Source: a virus. From it: a DNA stretch of 41,539 nt. Both the position numbers and the translations under genes were made by a program. Where the stretch lies: positions 1-41,539 of IMG/VR virus record IMGVR_UViG_3300021375_000062. The stretch is one strand, 5' to 3'. Below are positions 5,906 to 14,911 of this stretch, piece after piece. The notes under the pieces were generated by a model. The model worked only from the letters and a program-made list of their open reading frames with translations, had not been told where the DNA came from and ran no database searches. Position 1 is the stretch's first letter; every line of letters begins with the position of its first letter.

Positions 5906-7482
5906 GTCAAGATATAAAAAATATATTAAGGGAAGAATATATAAAGTGCGCAACAAACCCTGCATACTTTATGAAAAAGTATTGCTACATCCAACACCCC
6001 CAACGAGGTAGAATTCAATTCCAATTATACAAATTCCAGGAGAAAGTTTTAAAGCTATTTCGAGAAAATCCATACAGTGTAGTACTTAAATCTAGACAAT
6101 TAGGCCTTTCAACCCTTTCATCAGGATATGCTTTATGGTTAATGATTTTCTTTGAAAATAAAAACATATTAGCCCTAGCAACAACCCAAGCAACTGCCCG
6201 AAACTTAGTTTCTAAAGTTCAATTCATGTATGAAAATCTACCCTCATGGTTAAAAATAGCACATGAAGAAAATAACAAACTATCTTTAAAACTAAAAAAT
6301 GGATCTAAAATCCAAGCCAAATCCTCAAGCCCCGATGCTGCACGATCTGAAGCAGTATCCTTATTGATAATTGATGAGGCTGCTTTTATTGATAATATAG
6401 CTGAGACATGGGCATCAGCACAACAAACCCTAGCAACTGGGGGTGGAGCAATTGTACTATCAACTCCATATGGTACAGGTAACTGGTTTCATAAAATGTG
6501 GGATGATGCTGAAAACTCAATTGATAGTGAATTTTTACCTATTAGATTACCTTGGCAAGTACACCCTGAACGAGACCAAGCTTGGAGAGATAAACAAGAT
6601 ATTTTACTAGGTGATCCTAGATTAGCAGCCCAAGAGTGTGACTGTGATTTCAACACTTCAGGTGACACTGTTTTTTATAGTGAATTTATGGATTTCTATA
6701 AAGAAACTTATGTTAAAGATCCCTTGGAGAAGCGGGGAGCTGATCGTAACTTATGGATATGGGAACCTGCAGATTACTCTCGTAATTATATGATAATAGC
6801 CGATGTAGCTAGAGGTGACAGTAAAGATTTTTCTGCATTCCATATATTGGACATTGAAAATAACACTCAAGTTGGTGAGTATAAAGGGCAAATTGGCACA
6901 AAAGAATTTGGATATTTATTAGTGGGTATAGCAACTGAATATAATAACGCTTTATTAGTAGTAGAAAATGCTAATATTGGATGGTCTACAATTCAAACCA
7001 TACTTGAAAGAGGATACCAAAACTTTTACCATTCACCTAAGAGTGGAGAAATGAAATCAGATTCGTATTTTAATGAATACTCTGACAAATCAAAACTAAC
7101 CCCTGGATTTTCAATGACCTCTAGAACTAGACCTATTTGTATAAATAAATTTCAAGAAGCTATTGCTGATAAAGGTACAATAATCCAATCAAAAAGATTA
7201 TTATCTGAAATGAAAACCTTTGTATGGAGAAATAGTAGAGCAGAAGCACAATCGGGGTTTAATGATGATTTAGTAATGTCGTTTTCAATAGGCCAATATA
7301 TTAGATCAACGGCTTTACAATTTAGCAAACATGGAGAGGATATGTACAAGAGTATGTTAAACAACACAACTTCCACAAACACCCCTTATCAGGGAGGGTA
7401 TTCATCTAATGCCCAAGATAACCCATGGAAAATGGATAATCCATATTCTAATGGGGAAGAGGATATTAGATGGTTACTTTAA
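5902..7482 (+). CDS. terL: Large terminase subunit (T4 gp17-like)
   Basis: A protein of 526 residues, shorter than T4 gp17 (610). It is the motor that pumps DNA into the prohead and cuts the concatemer. The ATPase half has a deviant Walker A K63-S-R-Q-L-G-L-S-T71, with Lys at the start of the loop and Leu where T4 has the usual Lys; Walker B L-L-I-I-D-E at 154-159; and the coupling motif S-T-P-Y-G-T-G at 187-193. The RNase H-like nuclease half has acidic residues D301 (IIADVARG), E355 (VVENANIG) and D455/D456 (FNDDLVMS). It overlaps the upstream coiled-coil gene by four bases. The portal gene follows, as in T4 relatives. Confidence 0.97.
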   Translation: MSQDIKNILREEYIKCATNPAYFMKKYCYIQHPQRGRIQFQLYKFQEKVLKLFRENPYSVVLKSRQLGLSTLSSGYALWLMIFFENKNILALATTQATARNLVSKVQFMYENLPSWLKIAHEENNKLSLKLKNGSKIQAKSSSPDAARSEAVSLLIIDEAAFIDNIAETWASAQQTLATGGGAIVLSTPYGTGNWFHKMWDDAENSIDSEFLPIRLPWQVHPERDQAWRDKQDILLGDPRLAAQECDCDFNTSGDTVFYSEFMDFYKETYVKDPLEKRGADRNLWIWEPADYSRNYMIIADVARGDSKDFSAFHILDIENNTQVGEYKGQIGTKEFGYLLVGIATEYNNALLVVENANIGWSTIQTILERGYQNFYHSPKSGEMKSDSYFNEYSDKSKLTPGFSMTSRTRPICINKFQEAIADKGTIIQSKRLLSEMKTFVWRNSRAEAQSGFNDDLVMSFSIGQYIRSTALQFSKHGEDMYKSMLNNTTSTNTPYQGGYSSNAQDNPWKMDNPYSNGEEDIRWLL

Positions 7483-7491
7483 TATTTATAA
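7482..7491 (+). promoter_or_regulatory. Late-type element ATATTTATAA before the portal gene
   Basis: An exact copy starting at the final base of the terminase stop codon and ending 17 bases before the portal ATG at 7509. Confidence 0.6.
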
Positions 7492-7508
7492 TTATATAAT
7501 TTAATCAA

Positions 7509-9389
7509 ATGGCAGATAAAGGCTTATTTTCACGACTACAACGATTATTTTCTACTGATGTTATCATTAGAAATAATGGTGGAGACCAACTAAAAGTACT
7601 AGATATAAACACAATTCAACAGTCTGGGGAATTCCAAACAAATTCCTTAGTTGATCGATATAATCGTTTATACACTAATTCAAGTACTTCATTATACGGA
7701 CATCAAAACTCCTTTAACTACCAAACCTTACGCCCCCAACTCTACTCAGAGTATGATGCTATGGATACGGATGCTATCATTGCATCTGCCCTTGATATTA
7801 TTTCAGATGAAAGTACTCTTAAAAATGATATGGGAGAGGTGCTGGCCATTAAATCCCCAGATGAAGATATCCAAAAAATCCTATATAATTTATTTTACGA
7901 TGTTCTAAACATAGAATTTAACCTATGGCCTTGGATTCGTAATATGTGTAAGTATGGTGATTTTTTCTTAAAATTAGAAATTGCGGAAAAATTTGGTGTT
8001 TACAATGTTATTCCTTATACAGCATATCACATTGAAAGACAAGAAGGGTATGATAAAGATAACCCCGCCTCAATAAGATTTAGATTTGATCCTGAAGGTG
8101 TATCACCTTCAAGTGGTTACTATAATGTACCTGGTAACGATACTCAAGCAGGTTCAATACTGTTTGATAACTATGAAATGGCTCATTTCCGCTTGTTAAC
8201 AGATACAAACTTTTTACCATATGGAAGAAGTTACATCGAACCTGCTCGTAAATTATTTAAACAATATTCGTTAATGGAAGATGCTATGTTAATTCATAGA
8301 ATTGTTCGTGCTCCTGAAAAACGTGTATTTAAAATCAATGTTGGTAATATTGCTCCTGCCGAAGTAGAAAACTTCATGCAGAAAACAATTTCAAACATGA
8401 AACGCACACCTTACATTGACCAACAAACGGGCGATTATAATCTCAAGTATAACATGCAGAATCTACTTGAGGATTTCTATGTTCCCGTAAGAGGAAATGA
8501 TCAAGCAACCCAAATCGAAACCTTAGGTGGATTACAATATGATGGTATTACGGATGTTGAATATTTAAGAGATAAATTATTTGCAGCTCTTAAAGTACCA
8601 AAAGCCTTCTTGGGATATGAAAAAGATCTAACAGGTAAAGCAACTTTAGCAGCTGAAGATATTAGATTTGCTCGTACAATTGAACGTATCCAAAGAATAT
8701 TTGTTTCTGAATTAAATAAAATTGCTTTAGTTCATTTATATTCCCAAGGTTATAGAGATGAAAGTTTGTCAAATTTTAAGCTTACATTAACCACTCCTTC
8801 AATCATTTATGATCAAGAAAGAGTTGCATTAATGAAAGAAAAAATGGACTTAGCTTCTCAAATGATGGATCAAAAATTATTTCCTACTGATTTCATTTAC
8901 GATCACCTTTTCCATATGAGTGAAGATCAATATGATGAGTTTAGAGATTTGATTAGAGAAGATTCCAAACGTAAATTTAGAATAACTCAAATCGAAAATG
9001 AAGGAAACGATCCTTTAGAAACAGGTAAATCTTATGGTACACCTCATGATTTAGCTTCACTATATGGTAAAGAAAGAATGTATTCTGAACCTAAAAATGT
9101 TCCCGATGGATACGATACAGATGAGAAAAAATCATTAGGACGTCCTAAAGAAAAAGTATCTGGAAGAAATACTCAAGATAACGCCTTTGGTAAAGATAGA
9201 ATAGGAAATTTAGGAATGAAAAAAGATAATGATTCTTCTGATTCTATAAAACCACAATATAACGGCGGATCCCCACTTTCATTGAAAGAAAAGGCAATCA
9301 TCGATAAAATCCCTACTAGTAAACGTATGGTATTTGAAAAAGATGAAAAAAAAGGATCATTGTTAGATGAAGATAAAATACGAGATTAA
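7509..9389 (+). CDS. gp20: Portal protein (T4 gp20-like)
   Basis: A protein of 626 residues, about 100 longer than T4 gp20 (524). It forms the dodecameric ring at the unique vertex that nucleates the prohead and passes DNA. The signature block R-A-P-E-K-R-V-F-K-I-N-V-G-N, then Y-N-M-Q-N-L-L-E-D-F-Y-V-P-V-R-G and L-x-K-V-P-K-A-F-L-G-Y, is characteristic of gp20. The extra length is a charged, probably disordered C-terminal tail from about residue 490. It follows the terminase directly and carries its own late-type element. Confidence 0.96.
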   Translation: MADKGLFSRLQRLFSTDVIIRNNGGDQLKVLDINTIQQSGEFQTNSLVDRYNRLYTNSSTSLYGHQNSFNYQTLRPQLYSEYDAMDTDAIIASALDIISDESTLKNDMGEVLAIKSPDEDIQKILYNLFYDVLNIEFNLWPWIRNMCKYGDFFLKLEIAEKFGVYNVIPYTAYHIERQEGYDKDNPASIRFRFDPEGVSPSSGYYNVPGNDTQAGSILFDNYEMAHFRLLTDTNFLPYGRSYIEPARKLFKQYSLMEDAMLIHRIVRAPEKRVFKINVGNIAPAEVENFMQKTISNMKRTPYIDQQTGDYNLKYNMQNLLEDFYVPVRGNDQATQIETLGGLQYDGITDVEYLRDKLFAALKVPKAFLGYEKDLTGKATLAAEDIRFARTIERIQRIFVSELNKIALVHLYSQGYRDESLSNFKLTLTTPSIIYDQERVALMKEKMDLASQMMDQKLFPTDFIYDHLFHMSEDQYDEFRDLIREDSKRKFRITQIENEGNDPLETGKSYGTPHDLASLYGKERMYSEPKNVPDGYDTDEKKSLGRPKEKVSGRNTQDNAFGKDRIGNLGMKKDNDSSDSIKPQYNGGSPLSLKEKAIIDKIPTSKRMVFEKDEKKGSLLDEDKIRD

Positions 9390-9400
9390 TATCTTTTTAT

Positions 9401-9410
9401 ATATTTATAA
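9401..9410 (+). promoter_or_regulatory. Late-type element ATATTTATAA before the post-portal gene
   Basis: An exact copy 11 bases after the portal stop and 17 bases before the ATG at 9428. Confidence 0.6.
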
Positions 9411-9427
9411 GTAAACCCTATTATAGG

Positions 9428-10291
9428 ATGAAAATTAAACATTCAAAGTATAAGAATACTGGAATCCTTTTTGAGCTCCTAGTAAGACAAATCACTTCAG
9501 ACACACTCGAAGGTAAAGACTCCCCAATCAAAAATCTTCTACAAAAGTATTTTGTTAAAACTGAATTAGGCAAAGAATACAGATTGTATGAAAATCTTCT
9601 TAATAAAACTAGTTTAACTGAAACTAGAGCTGACATTACAATTAACACTTTAATTGAATCTTCTAAAACCCTCAATCGTAGGTTAATTAAGAAACAAAAA
9701 TATAATTTGATTAGTGAGTTAAAAGAACACTATAATGTAAATGAGTTTTTTAATCATAAACTCCCTCACTATAAGGTACATGCTGCCTTCTATACTCTTT
9801 TGGAAATATATAATGTTGAAAAAGGTGTAAACCCTGAATATATTATTTCCAATAAAGTAACTATCCTAGAACACCTTACAGCCGCCCCAATCACTGAAAA
9901 GTCTGTTAGGAATGGTGTTTTGGAAGAACTTAGTAAAGAAGATAAAGATGTTAAAATGTTAACATATAGAATACTTCTTGAAAAATTTAATGGGAAGTAT
10001 GAAAATTTAACTACATCCCAAAAAGAAATTCTAAAGGAAGTTATTTATTCTATAGATAACAAACCACGTCTAAAAGAATTTTATTTAACTAAATTAAATG
10101 AGGTTAAAAATACTCTCATTAACAGTAATAAAAATGTTAAAGATAAAGTCACACAAATTAAAATAAATGAAATAATATCTTTAATAGACGCTAAACAAAT
10201 TTCAAATAGAGTAAGTGATAGTAGTTTAGTTAATCTCCTTCAATATTGTGATTTAATAAATGAATTAGAAACAGTACATGAAACAGTTTAA
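9428..10291 (+). CDS. Conserved-position hypothetical head protein between portal and protease
   Basis: A protein of 287 residues, mostly helical in composition, rich in Lys, Leu, Asn and Glu. It has no Cys-rich or catalytic motif that I can identify and no membrane segment. It starts with M-K-I-K-H-S-K-Y-K-N-T-G-I-L-F-E-L-L-V-R. T4 has gp67 and gp68 (prohead core proteins) at this position; this protein is larger and I cannot show homology. It overlaps the next gene by 14 bases. A role in prohead core assembly is inferred from position. Confidence 0.8.
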   Translation: MKIKHSKYKNTGILFELLVRQITSDTLEGKDSPIKNLLQKYFVKTELGKEYRLYENLLNKTSLTETRADITINTLIESSKTLNRRLIKKQKYNLISELKEHYNVNEFFNHKLPHYKVHAAFYTLLEIYNVEKGVNPEYIISNKVTILEHLTAAPITEKSVRNGVLEELSKEDKDVKMLTYRILLEKFNGKYENLTTSQKEILKEVIYSIDNKPRLKEFYLTKLNEVKNTLINSNKNVKDKVTQIKINEIISLIDAKQISNRVSDSSLVNLLQYCDLINELETVHETV

Positions 10292-10973
10292 AGAAGAAAT
10301 AATATCTGTCTTTAAATCACTTAAAGAAGCTGAGGACTTTATCACCACAAAATCAGGTATAGACCCCGAAACTCAAACTATTACGTGGGATGTTGAGTAT
10401 AAACCTAATCTTAAGAGACTATACACTGATATAGACAATGTAGTTGAAAAATTAAATAAATTTGGTAAATCAACTAACATACCAGAATTAAAACCACTGT
10501 TAAAATTAGGTAAATCATTAAGAAATAGATTTTCTCGCTTACTTAAAAAATATTCTGACCTAAAAGAACAATCTGCAACTTCTCAAGGTGGTGCTTCTTT
10601 CACTCCCGGAACGGGCGCTCAATATGCTACACCAAAAGCATTTAAAAAAAATACTAATTCTAAGGGAACTAAGAATATTTATTACTATAAATTAGGATGG
10701 AAACCTGTCCCTAAAAAAATAAAAGGATCAGGAATAGAAGTTAAGAAATTATACGAGGGAGAAGCAGAAGATTTTCAACAAGAAAGAATTAATATATTCG
10801 ATAAAATTGAAACTGAACTTAATAGCATATCCCCTTTAATTTCAAACTCAAAAAACTCAACAATAGAATACTACAACACCAACCCAGGATCATATGCTAT
10901 TATTAGATCAACAGATTTAATTTTAGATTATATAAAAAACATTAAACAACTACTTAAAGGAGAAAAAGAATGA
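10278..10973 (+). CDS. Head-core-region protein with a capsid-N-terminus-like motif
   Basis: A protein of 231 residues. Residues 97-117 (E-x-S-A-T-x-Q-G-G-x-S-F-T-x-G-x-G-x-Q-Y-A) align without gaps to residues 61-81 of the major capsid protein, including the Glu of a gp21-type cleavage site (here L95-K-E97). The rest is basic and helical, with a Tyr- and Lys-rich patch (135-160). It overlaps both neighbours (14 bases upstream, four bases downstream). It is likely a prohead internal or core protein that is processed by gp21. Whether the shared motif binds the same partner as the capsid N-arm is unknown. Confidence 0.8.
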   Translation: MKQFKEEIISVFKSLKEAEDFITTKSGIDPETQTITWDVEYKPNLKRLYTDIDNVVEKLNKFGKSTNIPELKPLLKLGKSLRNRFSRLLKKYSDLKEQSATSQGGASFTPGTGAQYATPKAFKKNTNSKGTKNIYYYKLGWKPVPKKIKGSGIEVKKLYEGEAEDFQQERINIFDKIETELNSISPLISNSKNSTIEYYNTNPGSYAIIRSTDLILDYIKNIKQLLKGEKE

Positions 10974-12895
10974 AAACCTTACAAGACCAATATAAATTAA
11001 TCAAAGAAGGTAAAGGACACAAAGATGTGTTTTTGAAGGAAGCAAAACAAATGTTTCCTAACTATGTTCGCAATGCTGCAACATTTACCGAAACCTCACA
11101 AATTCTTAAAAACAAAGGAATCATCAGTGAAAATATAGTAGGTATAGAACCTATTAACACTATTTCTCGTAAAAAAGAAACATACGAAACAGCCTTTGAA
11201 AATTTCTTAGAGGAAGCTCGTAAGAAAAACGATAACGATCCTAACGCCGAAATTAAAAAAGTTTCTCAACAAGTAGAAGATAAACTCCAACATAACTTTG
11301 ATCGTACTGATAAGAAAAATCCTGATAATCAAATCTTCGGTGAGATTATGAAAGGATACTATTGTGAGATGAAAGATCCTAAAAATGCTAAGAAGACAGA
11401 ACAACAACTACGTGATATTGTTCTTAAAAATTTAGCTAAAGATCCTATTTACTATACTAAAAATGGTATGTTTGGTGAAAAAGGTGTAGGTGTTGAAATG
11501 GATGTACCTGGTCTTGGAGAACCAAAAGAACTAAAAGGTAAATACAAATCAAGTGGATATGGTGATTTAAAAGAAGGAAAGATTAAAAGAAATTATCCAA
11601 ACTTCCTAGACAGTGAATACCAAGGAGAAACTATTCCTATGACCGGAGATGAGCTATATACTTTCCTAGTAGATACAATGGCAATTTCTAGAAATGTTGA
11701 TGATTTTATTCAAAAAGTAACATATGGTCTAACTGATGAGACCTCCACTCTATCTTCTGAAAATGAAGAAAAACTAAGAAATTGGTGGGATAAAAATTAT
11801 AATACTTTAGAAAAAGGAATATTTGATCAAAGAGGTCAATTAACAGATGAAGATAAAAAACTTCTTGCTAAACTCCAAAACAATGAGACTTTAACCCAAA
11901 TGGATATGGTGAGTTTAGATGGTCTTTATGATTTGGGCATTGTTGATGCTTATGGTAACTTAACCCCAGAATATATAAAAGAAGGAATATTTGATCAATA
12001 TGATGCTTTACCTAATAGAGGTAATTTAGATTTTAATGATGTATTATACCTTAGAGGTGAAGTAGCAGATCTAAAAAAGGAAATAGCTCAAATCTATATA
12101 GATATGGAGCAAGAAGCAGAGCCAGAAGGAGGACCAATGGCTGATATGTATGGTGATTTGCTTGATAAAGCCGAATCCAAGTTACATAGAATGCAAAAAC
12201 AATTGAGAGATTACGATATGAATGAATCAATTGATGAATCAAAAGTTCGTAAATTGATCAATACCATGATTAAACAAGAACTAATCTCAGAAAATAAAAA
12301 ATATCAAAAAACTATTAAAGAGATTGAAAAAACTTCTAAATTAGCTGAACTTACAACTAAGATGGAAGCTTTAGATAAGGCAATTGAAGGCAAAAATTCA
12401 AGATTAAATTCAATTGAGGAAAGTGAAGATTTAAAAGAATTGGTTGATAAAAAATCAATGAATGAACTTAAAAAAGAAGTTAAACTCCTTGAAAAATATA
12501 AAAGTAAAGTTTTGAAAATGTATGAAAAACTTACAGGTTCCAAAACCAAAAAAATCATTGATGAAGATGAACCACTTAATGAAGAATTACCTGCTGATTC
12601 AAAAGAAACACTTGATAATATGAATGCTGCTAAAGATGCAGCTGGGGAATTTGCTGATGAATTAGAAAGAGCAGATAAGACCCTTGAAGAAGATGAAAAT
12701 ATGCCTAGTGAAGATGAAGCATTTAAAATGAAAGCTGAATTAGAATCCTACTTTGATAGAGTTGGAAGTGCAGAAGAAGCAGTTGAACTTTATATACAAA
12801 ACTATCCTGAGGATAAAAAACATAAAACTTTATTATTACGCATAGCAAAAGCAGTTTTTGATGAAGAAGTAGATTATGATAATATTCCCCTATAA
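10970..12895 (+). CDS. Large acidic coiled-coil prohead core / internal protein
   Basis: A protein of 641 residues. It starts [14 protein letters not shown], an amphipathic N-terminus with I-K-E and then L-K-E cleavage-type motifs, comparable to T4 capsid-targeting sequences. The middle is hydrophilic; around residues 425-545 there is a strong coiled coil that includes another amphipathic segment ending L-I-S-E-N. The C-terminus is very acidic (DE-rich). It sits immediately before the protease gene, overlapping it by one base (TAATG). The position and composition suggest a prohead core or internal protein, but I do not recognise a named family. Confidence 0.8.
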   Translation: MKTLQDQYKLIKEGKGHKDVFLKEAKQMFPNYVRNAATFTETSQILKNKGIISENIVGIEPINTISRKKETYETAFENFLEEARKKNDNDPNAEIKKVSQQVEDKLQHNFDRTDKKNPDNQIFGEIMKGYYCEMKDPKNAKKTEQQLRDIVLKNLAKDPIYYTKNGMFGEKGVGVEMDVPGLGEPKELKGKYKSSGYGDLKEGKIKRNYPNFLDSEYQGETIPMTGDELYTFLVDTMAISRNVDDFIQKVTYGLTDETSTLSSENEEKLRNWWDKNYNTLEKGIFDQRGQLTDEDKKLLAKLQNNETLTQMDMVSLDGLYDLGIVDAYGNLTPEYIKEGIFDQYDALPNRGNLDFNDVLYLRGEVADLKKEIAQIYIDMEQEAEPEGGPMADMYGDLLDKAESKLHRMQKQLRDYDMNESIDESKVRKLINTMIKQELISENKKYQKTIKEIEKTSKLAELTTKMEALDKAIEGKNSRLNSIEESEDLKELVDKKSMNELKKEVKLLEKYKSKVLKMYEKLTGSKTKKIIDEDEPLNEELPADSKETLDNMNAAKDAAGEFADELERADKTLEEDENMPSEDEAFKMKAELESYFDRVGSAEEAVELYIQNYPEDKKHKTLLLRIAKAVFDEEVDYDNIPL

Positions 12896-13506
12896 TGAAT
12901 AAACAAATATTAATAGAAACCCAAAACTTTACAACATCAACTGTATCTTTAACTGAAGGTAAAATGTCCGAACGGGGTAACCCTACTGTTGAAGGTCTTT
13001 TAGCTACTGCTGAAGTTAAAAATGGTAATGGGAGATACTACTCAGAACAACTTTGGAGGAGAGAGATAGACAAATACATGGAGTCTGTTAAAGAAAACAG
13101 AGCTTTAGGAGAATTAGACCACCCAGAATCTTCAATTATTAACCTAAAAAATGTTTCTCATAATATTACAGATATTTGGTGGAATGGAAATAAAATAATG
13201 GGTAAAATAGAAATTTTACCTACCCCTTCAGGAAACATCCTTAAATCGCTACTTGATAGTGGTATTATGGTTGGTGTATCATCTCGAGGAATGGGTTCAT
13301 TGAAAGAAACCGATGGTGTATTAGAAGTACAAGATGACTTTGATTTGCTATGTTGGGATTTTGTTTCAACCCCTTCAAATCCAGGATCATGGATGTCACC
13401 CCTTAAAGAAGGAATAGATTATTCAAACCTTCCCCATCCATACAAAAATGTGCAAAATATTATAACAGATATTTTATGCTCACAAGATAGATGTCCTATA
13501 TTCTAA
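12895..13506 (+). CDS. gp21: Prohead maturation protease (T4 gp21-like)
   Basis: A protein of 203 residues, close to T4 gp21 (212). It is the serine protease that cleaves scaffold, capsid and internal proteins after (L/I)-x-E. It has L-G-E-L-D-H-P-E-S (catalytic His) and V-G-V-S-S-R-G-M-G-S (nucleophile Ser), followed by a D-F-D-L-L-C-W-D-F-V-S-T-P-S-N-P block typical of this family. Residues 13-22 include S-L-T-E-G, a possible self-cleavage site. The start codon overlaps the upstream stop (TAATG). A terminator hairpin follows about 30 bases after the stop. Confidence 0.95.
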   Translation: MNKQILIETQNFTTSTVSLTEGKMSERGNPTVEGLLATAEVKNGNGRYYSEQLWRREIDKYMESVKENRALGELDHPESSIINLKNVSHNITDIWWNGNKIMGKIEILPTPSGNILKSLLDSGIMVGVSSRGMGSLKETDGVLEVQDDFDLLCWDFVSTPSNPGSWMSPLKEGIDYSNLPHPYKNVQNIITDILCSQDRCPIF

Positions 13507-13533
13507 ATAAATTATACTTTTAGTAATAAAATT

Positions 13534-13564
13534 AGGTTGAACACTGTTCAACCTTCTTTGTTCT
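13534..13564 (+). terminator. Hairpin terminator after gp21
   Basis: AGGTTGAAC at 13534-13542 pairs perfectly with GTTCAACCT at 13546-13554 across a three-base loop, followed by a T-rich stretch. It divides the protease gene from scaffold and capsid, perhaps lowering read-through so that the capsid unit is expressed separately. Confidence 0.7.
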
Positions 13565-13568
13565 TAAA

Positions 13569-13578
13569 TAATTTTGGT
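13569..13578 (+). promoter_or_regulatory. Degenerate late-type element before the scaffold-capsid unit
   Basis: GTATTTATCA matches eight of ten bases of ATATTTATAA. It lies 108 bases before the scaffold ATG, much further than the other copies. It may mark the promoter for gp22-gp23, leaving a long structured leader. Confidence 0.35.
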
Positions 13579-13595
13579 GTATTTATCACACGAAT

Positions 13596-13656
13596 ATGCT
13601 ATCCCTTATATAGCATGAAAATCAATTAATTTATATTACGTTTCTAAATAAACGTA
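13596..13656 (+). other. Two perfect hairpins in the gp22 leader
   Basis: ATGCTAT (13596-13602) pairs with ATAGCAT (13610-13616), and TACGTTT (13637-13643) pairs with AAACGTA (13650-13656, loop CTAAAT). With the terminator just upstream this makes three perfect stems in 123 bases, in a genome where most gaps are unstructured and under 40 bases. A role in mRNA stability or processing of the capsid transcript is possible. Confidence 0.45.
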
Positions 13657-13686
13657 TTTCCCAAACAAAATAAAATTTTAGGAAAA

Positions 13687-14889
13687 ATGGCAACAAACAG
13701 AGATTTGCTTAAAGAAGCAATCGCGGATGCTAAAGCTGTAAAAGAAATGGCAATCACAAACGCAAAGTTAGCTCTAGAAGAAGCTTTCACACCTCATCTG
13801 AAATCTATGCTATCTACTAAACTTCAAGAAATGGAAGAAGTAGAAGAAGAAATGGAAGAAAAATCAATGTATACTGAAGAGGATACAGAAATAGTAAAAG
13901 AGGAAGAAGAAGTAGAAATAGATGCTGAAGAAACAGAATCAGTAATGGATGAAGAATCAATGGATTTGGAAGACATGTCTGAAGAAGATCTAAAATCATT
14001 CATCGAAGATGTAATTTCTGATATGGTTGAATCTGGCGAATTAGAAGCTGGTGAAAACATGGAAGAAGAAGACATGGAAGATGAAGACATGGAAGACATG
14101 GAAGATGGAGAAATGGAAACAGAAGAAGAAGAAGAAGATGAAGAAGAAGAAGACGTTAATATCGATGAACTTCTAGCTGAAATTGATTCAATGTATGAAG
14201 ATGATCCTATGGAAGAAATGTATTCTAAAGAAGAACCGATGGAAGAAGGCTTAATGGATAAAATTACTAAGGTATTCAACAAGTTTATCGCTTCTTCAGG
14301 AGGAGTTGAAACTTTGAAAAAAGAAATTCCATTCAAAGTTCTCGCAGGTAAAAGACTAGCTAAATCTGGAAAGATCGACTTTACAGAACCCACAGACGCT
14401 GATATTAAAGATATTATTTCAAAGATTGAAGGTGATGGTGGTTCTGGAAGAATTGAGATTAAAGGAGGAAAATTAGTTTATACTTCTGGATCTAAAGTTA
14501 AAGGACCAGAAATGGCATCTACTTTTGAAAACCAAGGAAAAGAACTTGATGAAGCTTATTCAACTATTAAAACTCTTCGTTCTGAATTAAATGAAATTAA
14601 TTTGTTAAACGCTAAATTGCTTTATACAAATAAAATTTTCAAAGGTAAAAACTTGACTGAAAGTCAAAAGGTAGAAGTACTAGAAAATTTCGATAAAACT
14701 ACTACAGTTAAAGAAGTTAAACTTGTTTATGAAACTCTACTTGGAGCAATTAAAACAAGTAAAAACCGAATTTCTGAAAACTTAGGAAGTGCATCAAAAT
14801 CTATGGGTACAACTAAAAAACCAATTATTGAGGCTAACGATGCATTCTCACGTATGAGAGAAATAGCATTTTATAGCACTAAACATTAA
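13687..14889 (+). CDS. gp22: Prohead core scaffolding protein (T4 gp22-like)
   Basis: A protein of 400 residues against 269 in T4 gp22. It is the main scaffold around which gp23 assembles; gp21 later degrades it. The N-terminal 1-48 is helical. Residues 49-185 are extremely acidic (runs of E and D with Met), residues about 186-275 look like an inserted small globular domain, and the gp22-like helical end is at 285-360 (L-L-N-A-K-L-L-Y-T-N-K-I-F). P-I-I-E-A at 379-383 is a likely gp21 cleavage site near the C-terminus. It precedes gp23 by 22 bases, with no terminator between. Confidence 0.93.
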   Translation: MATNRDLLKEAIADAKAVKEMAITNAKLALEEAFTPHLKSMLSTKLQEMEEVEEEMEEKSMYTEEDTEIVKEEEEVEIDAEETESVMDEESMDLEDMSEEDLKSFIEDVISDMVESGELEAGENMEEEDMEDEDMEDMEDGEMETEEEEEDEEEEDVNIDELLAEIDSMYEDDPMEEMYSKEEPMEEGLMDKITKVFNKFIASSGGVETLKKEIPFKVLAGKRLAKSGKIDFTEPTDADIKDIISKIEGDGGSGRIEIKGGKLVYTSGSKVKGPEMASTFENQGKELDEAYSTIKTLRSELNEINLLNAKLLYTNKIFKGKNLTESQKVEVLENFDKTTTVKEVKLVYETLLGAIKTSKNRISENLGSASKSMGTTKKPIIEANDAFSRMREIAFYSTKH

Positions 14890-14911
14890 CTTTTAAAAAA
14901 CAAAACAAAAA

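Noticed and set aside
13824-14393. A 189-codon minus-strand frame made mostly of Ser and Ile
   Set aside because: It is the antisense shadow of the acidic Glu/Asp repeats of the gp22 scaffold; the composition is an artefact of GAA/GAT codons.
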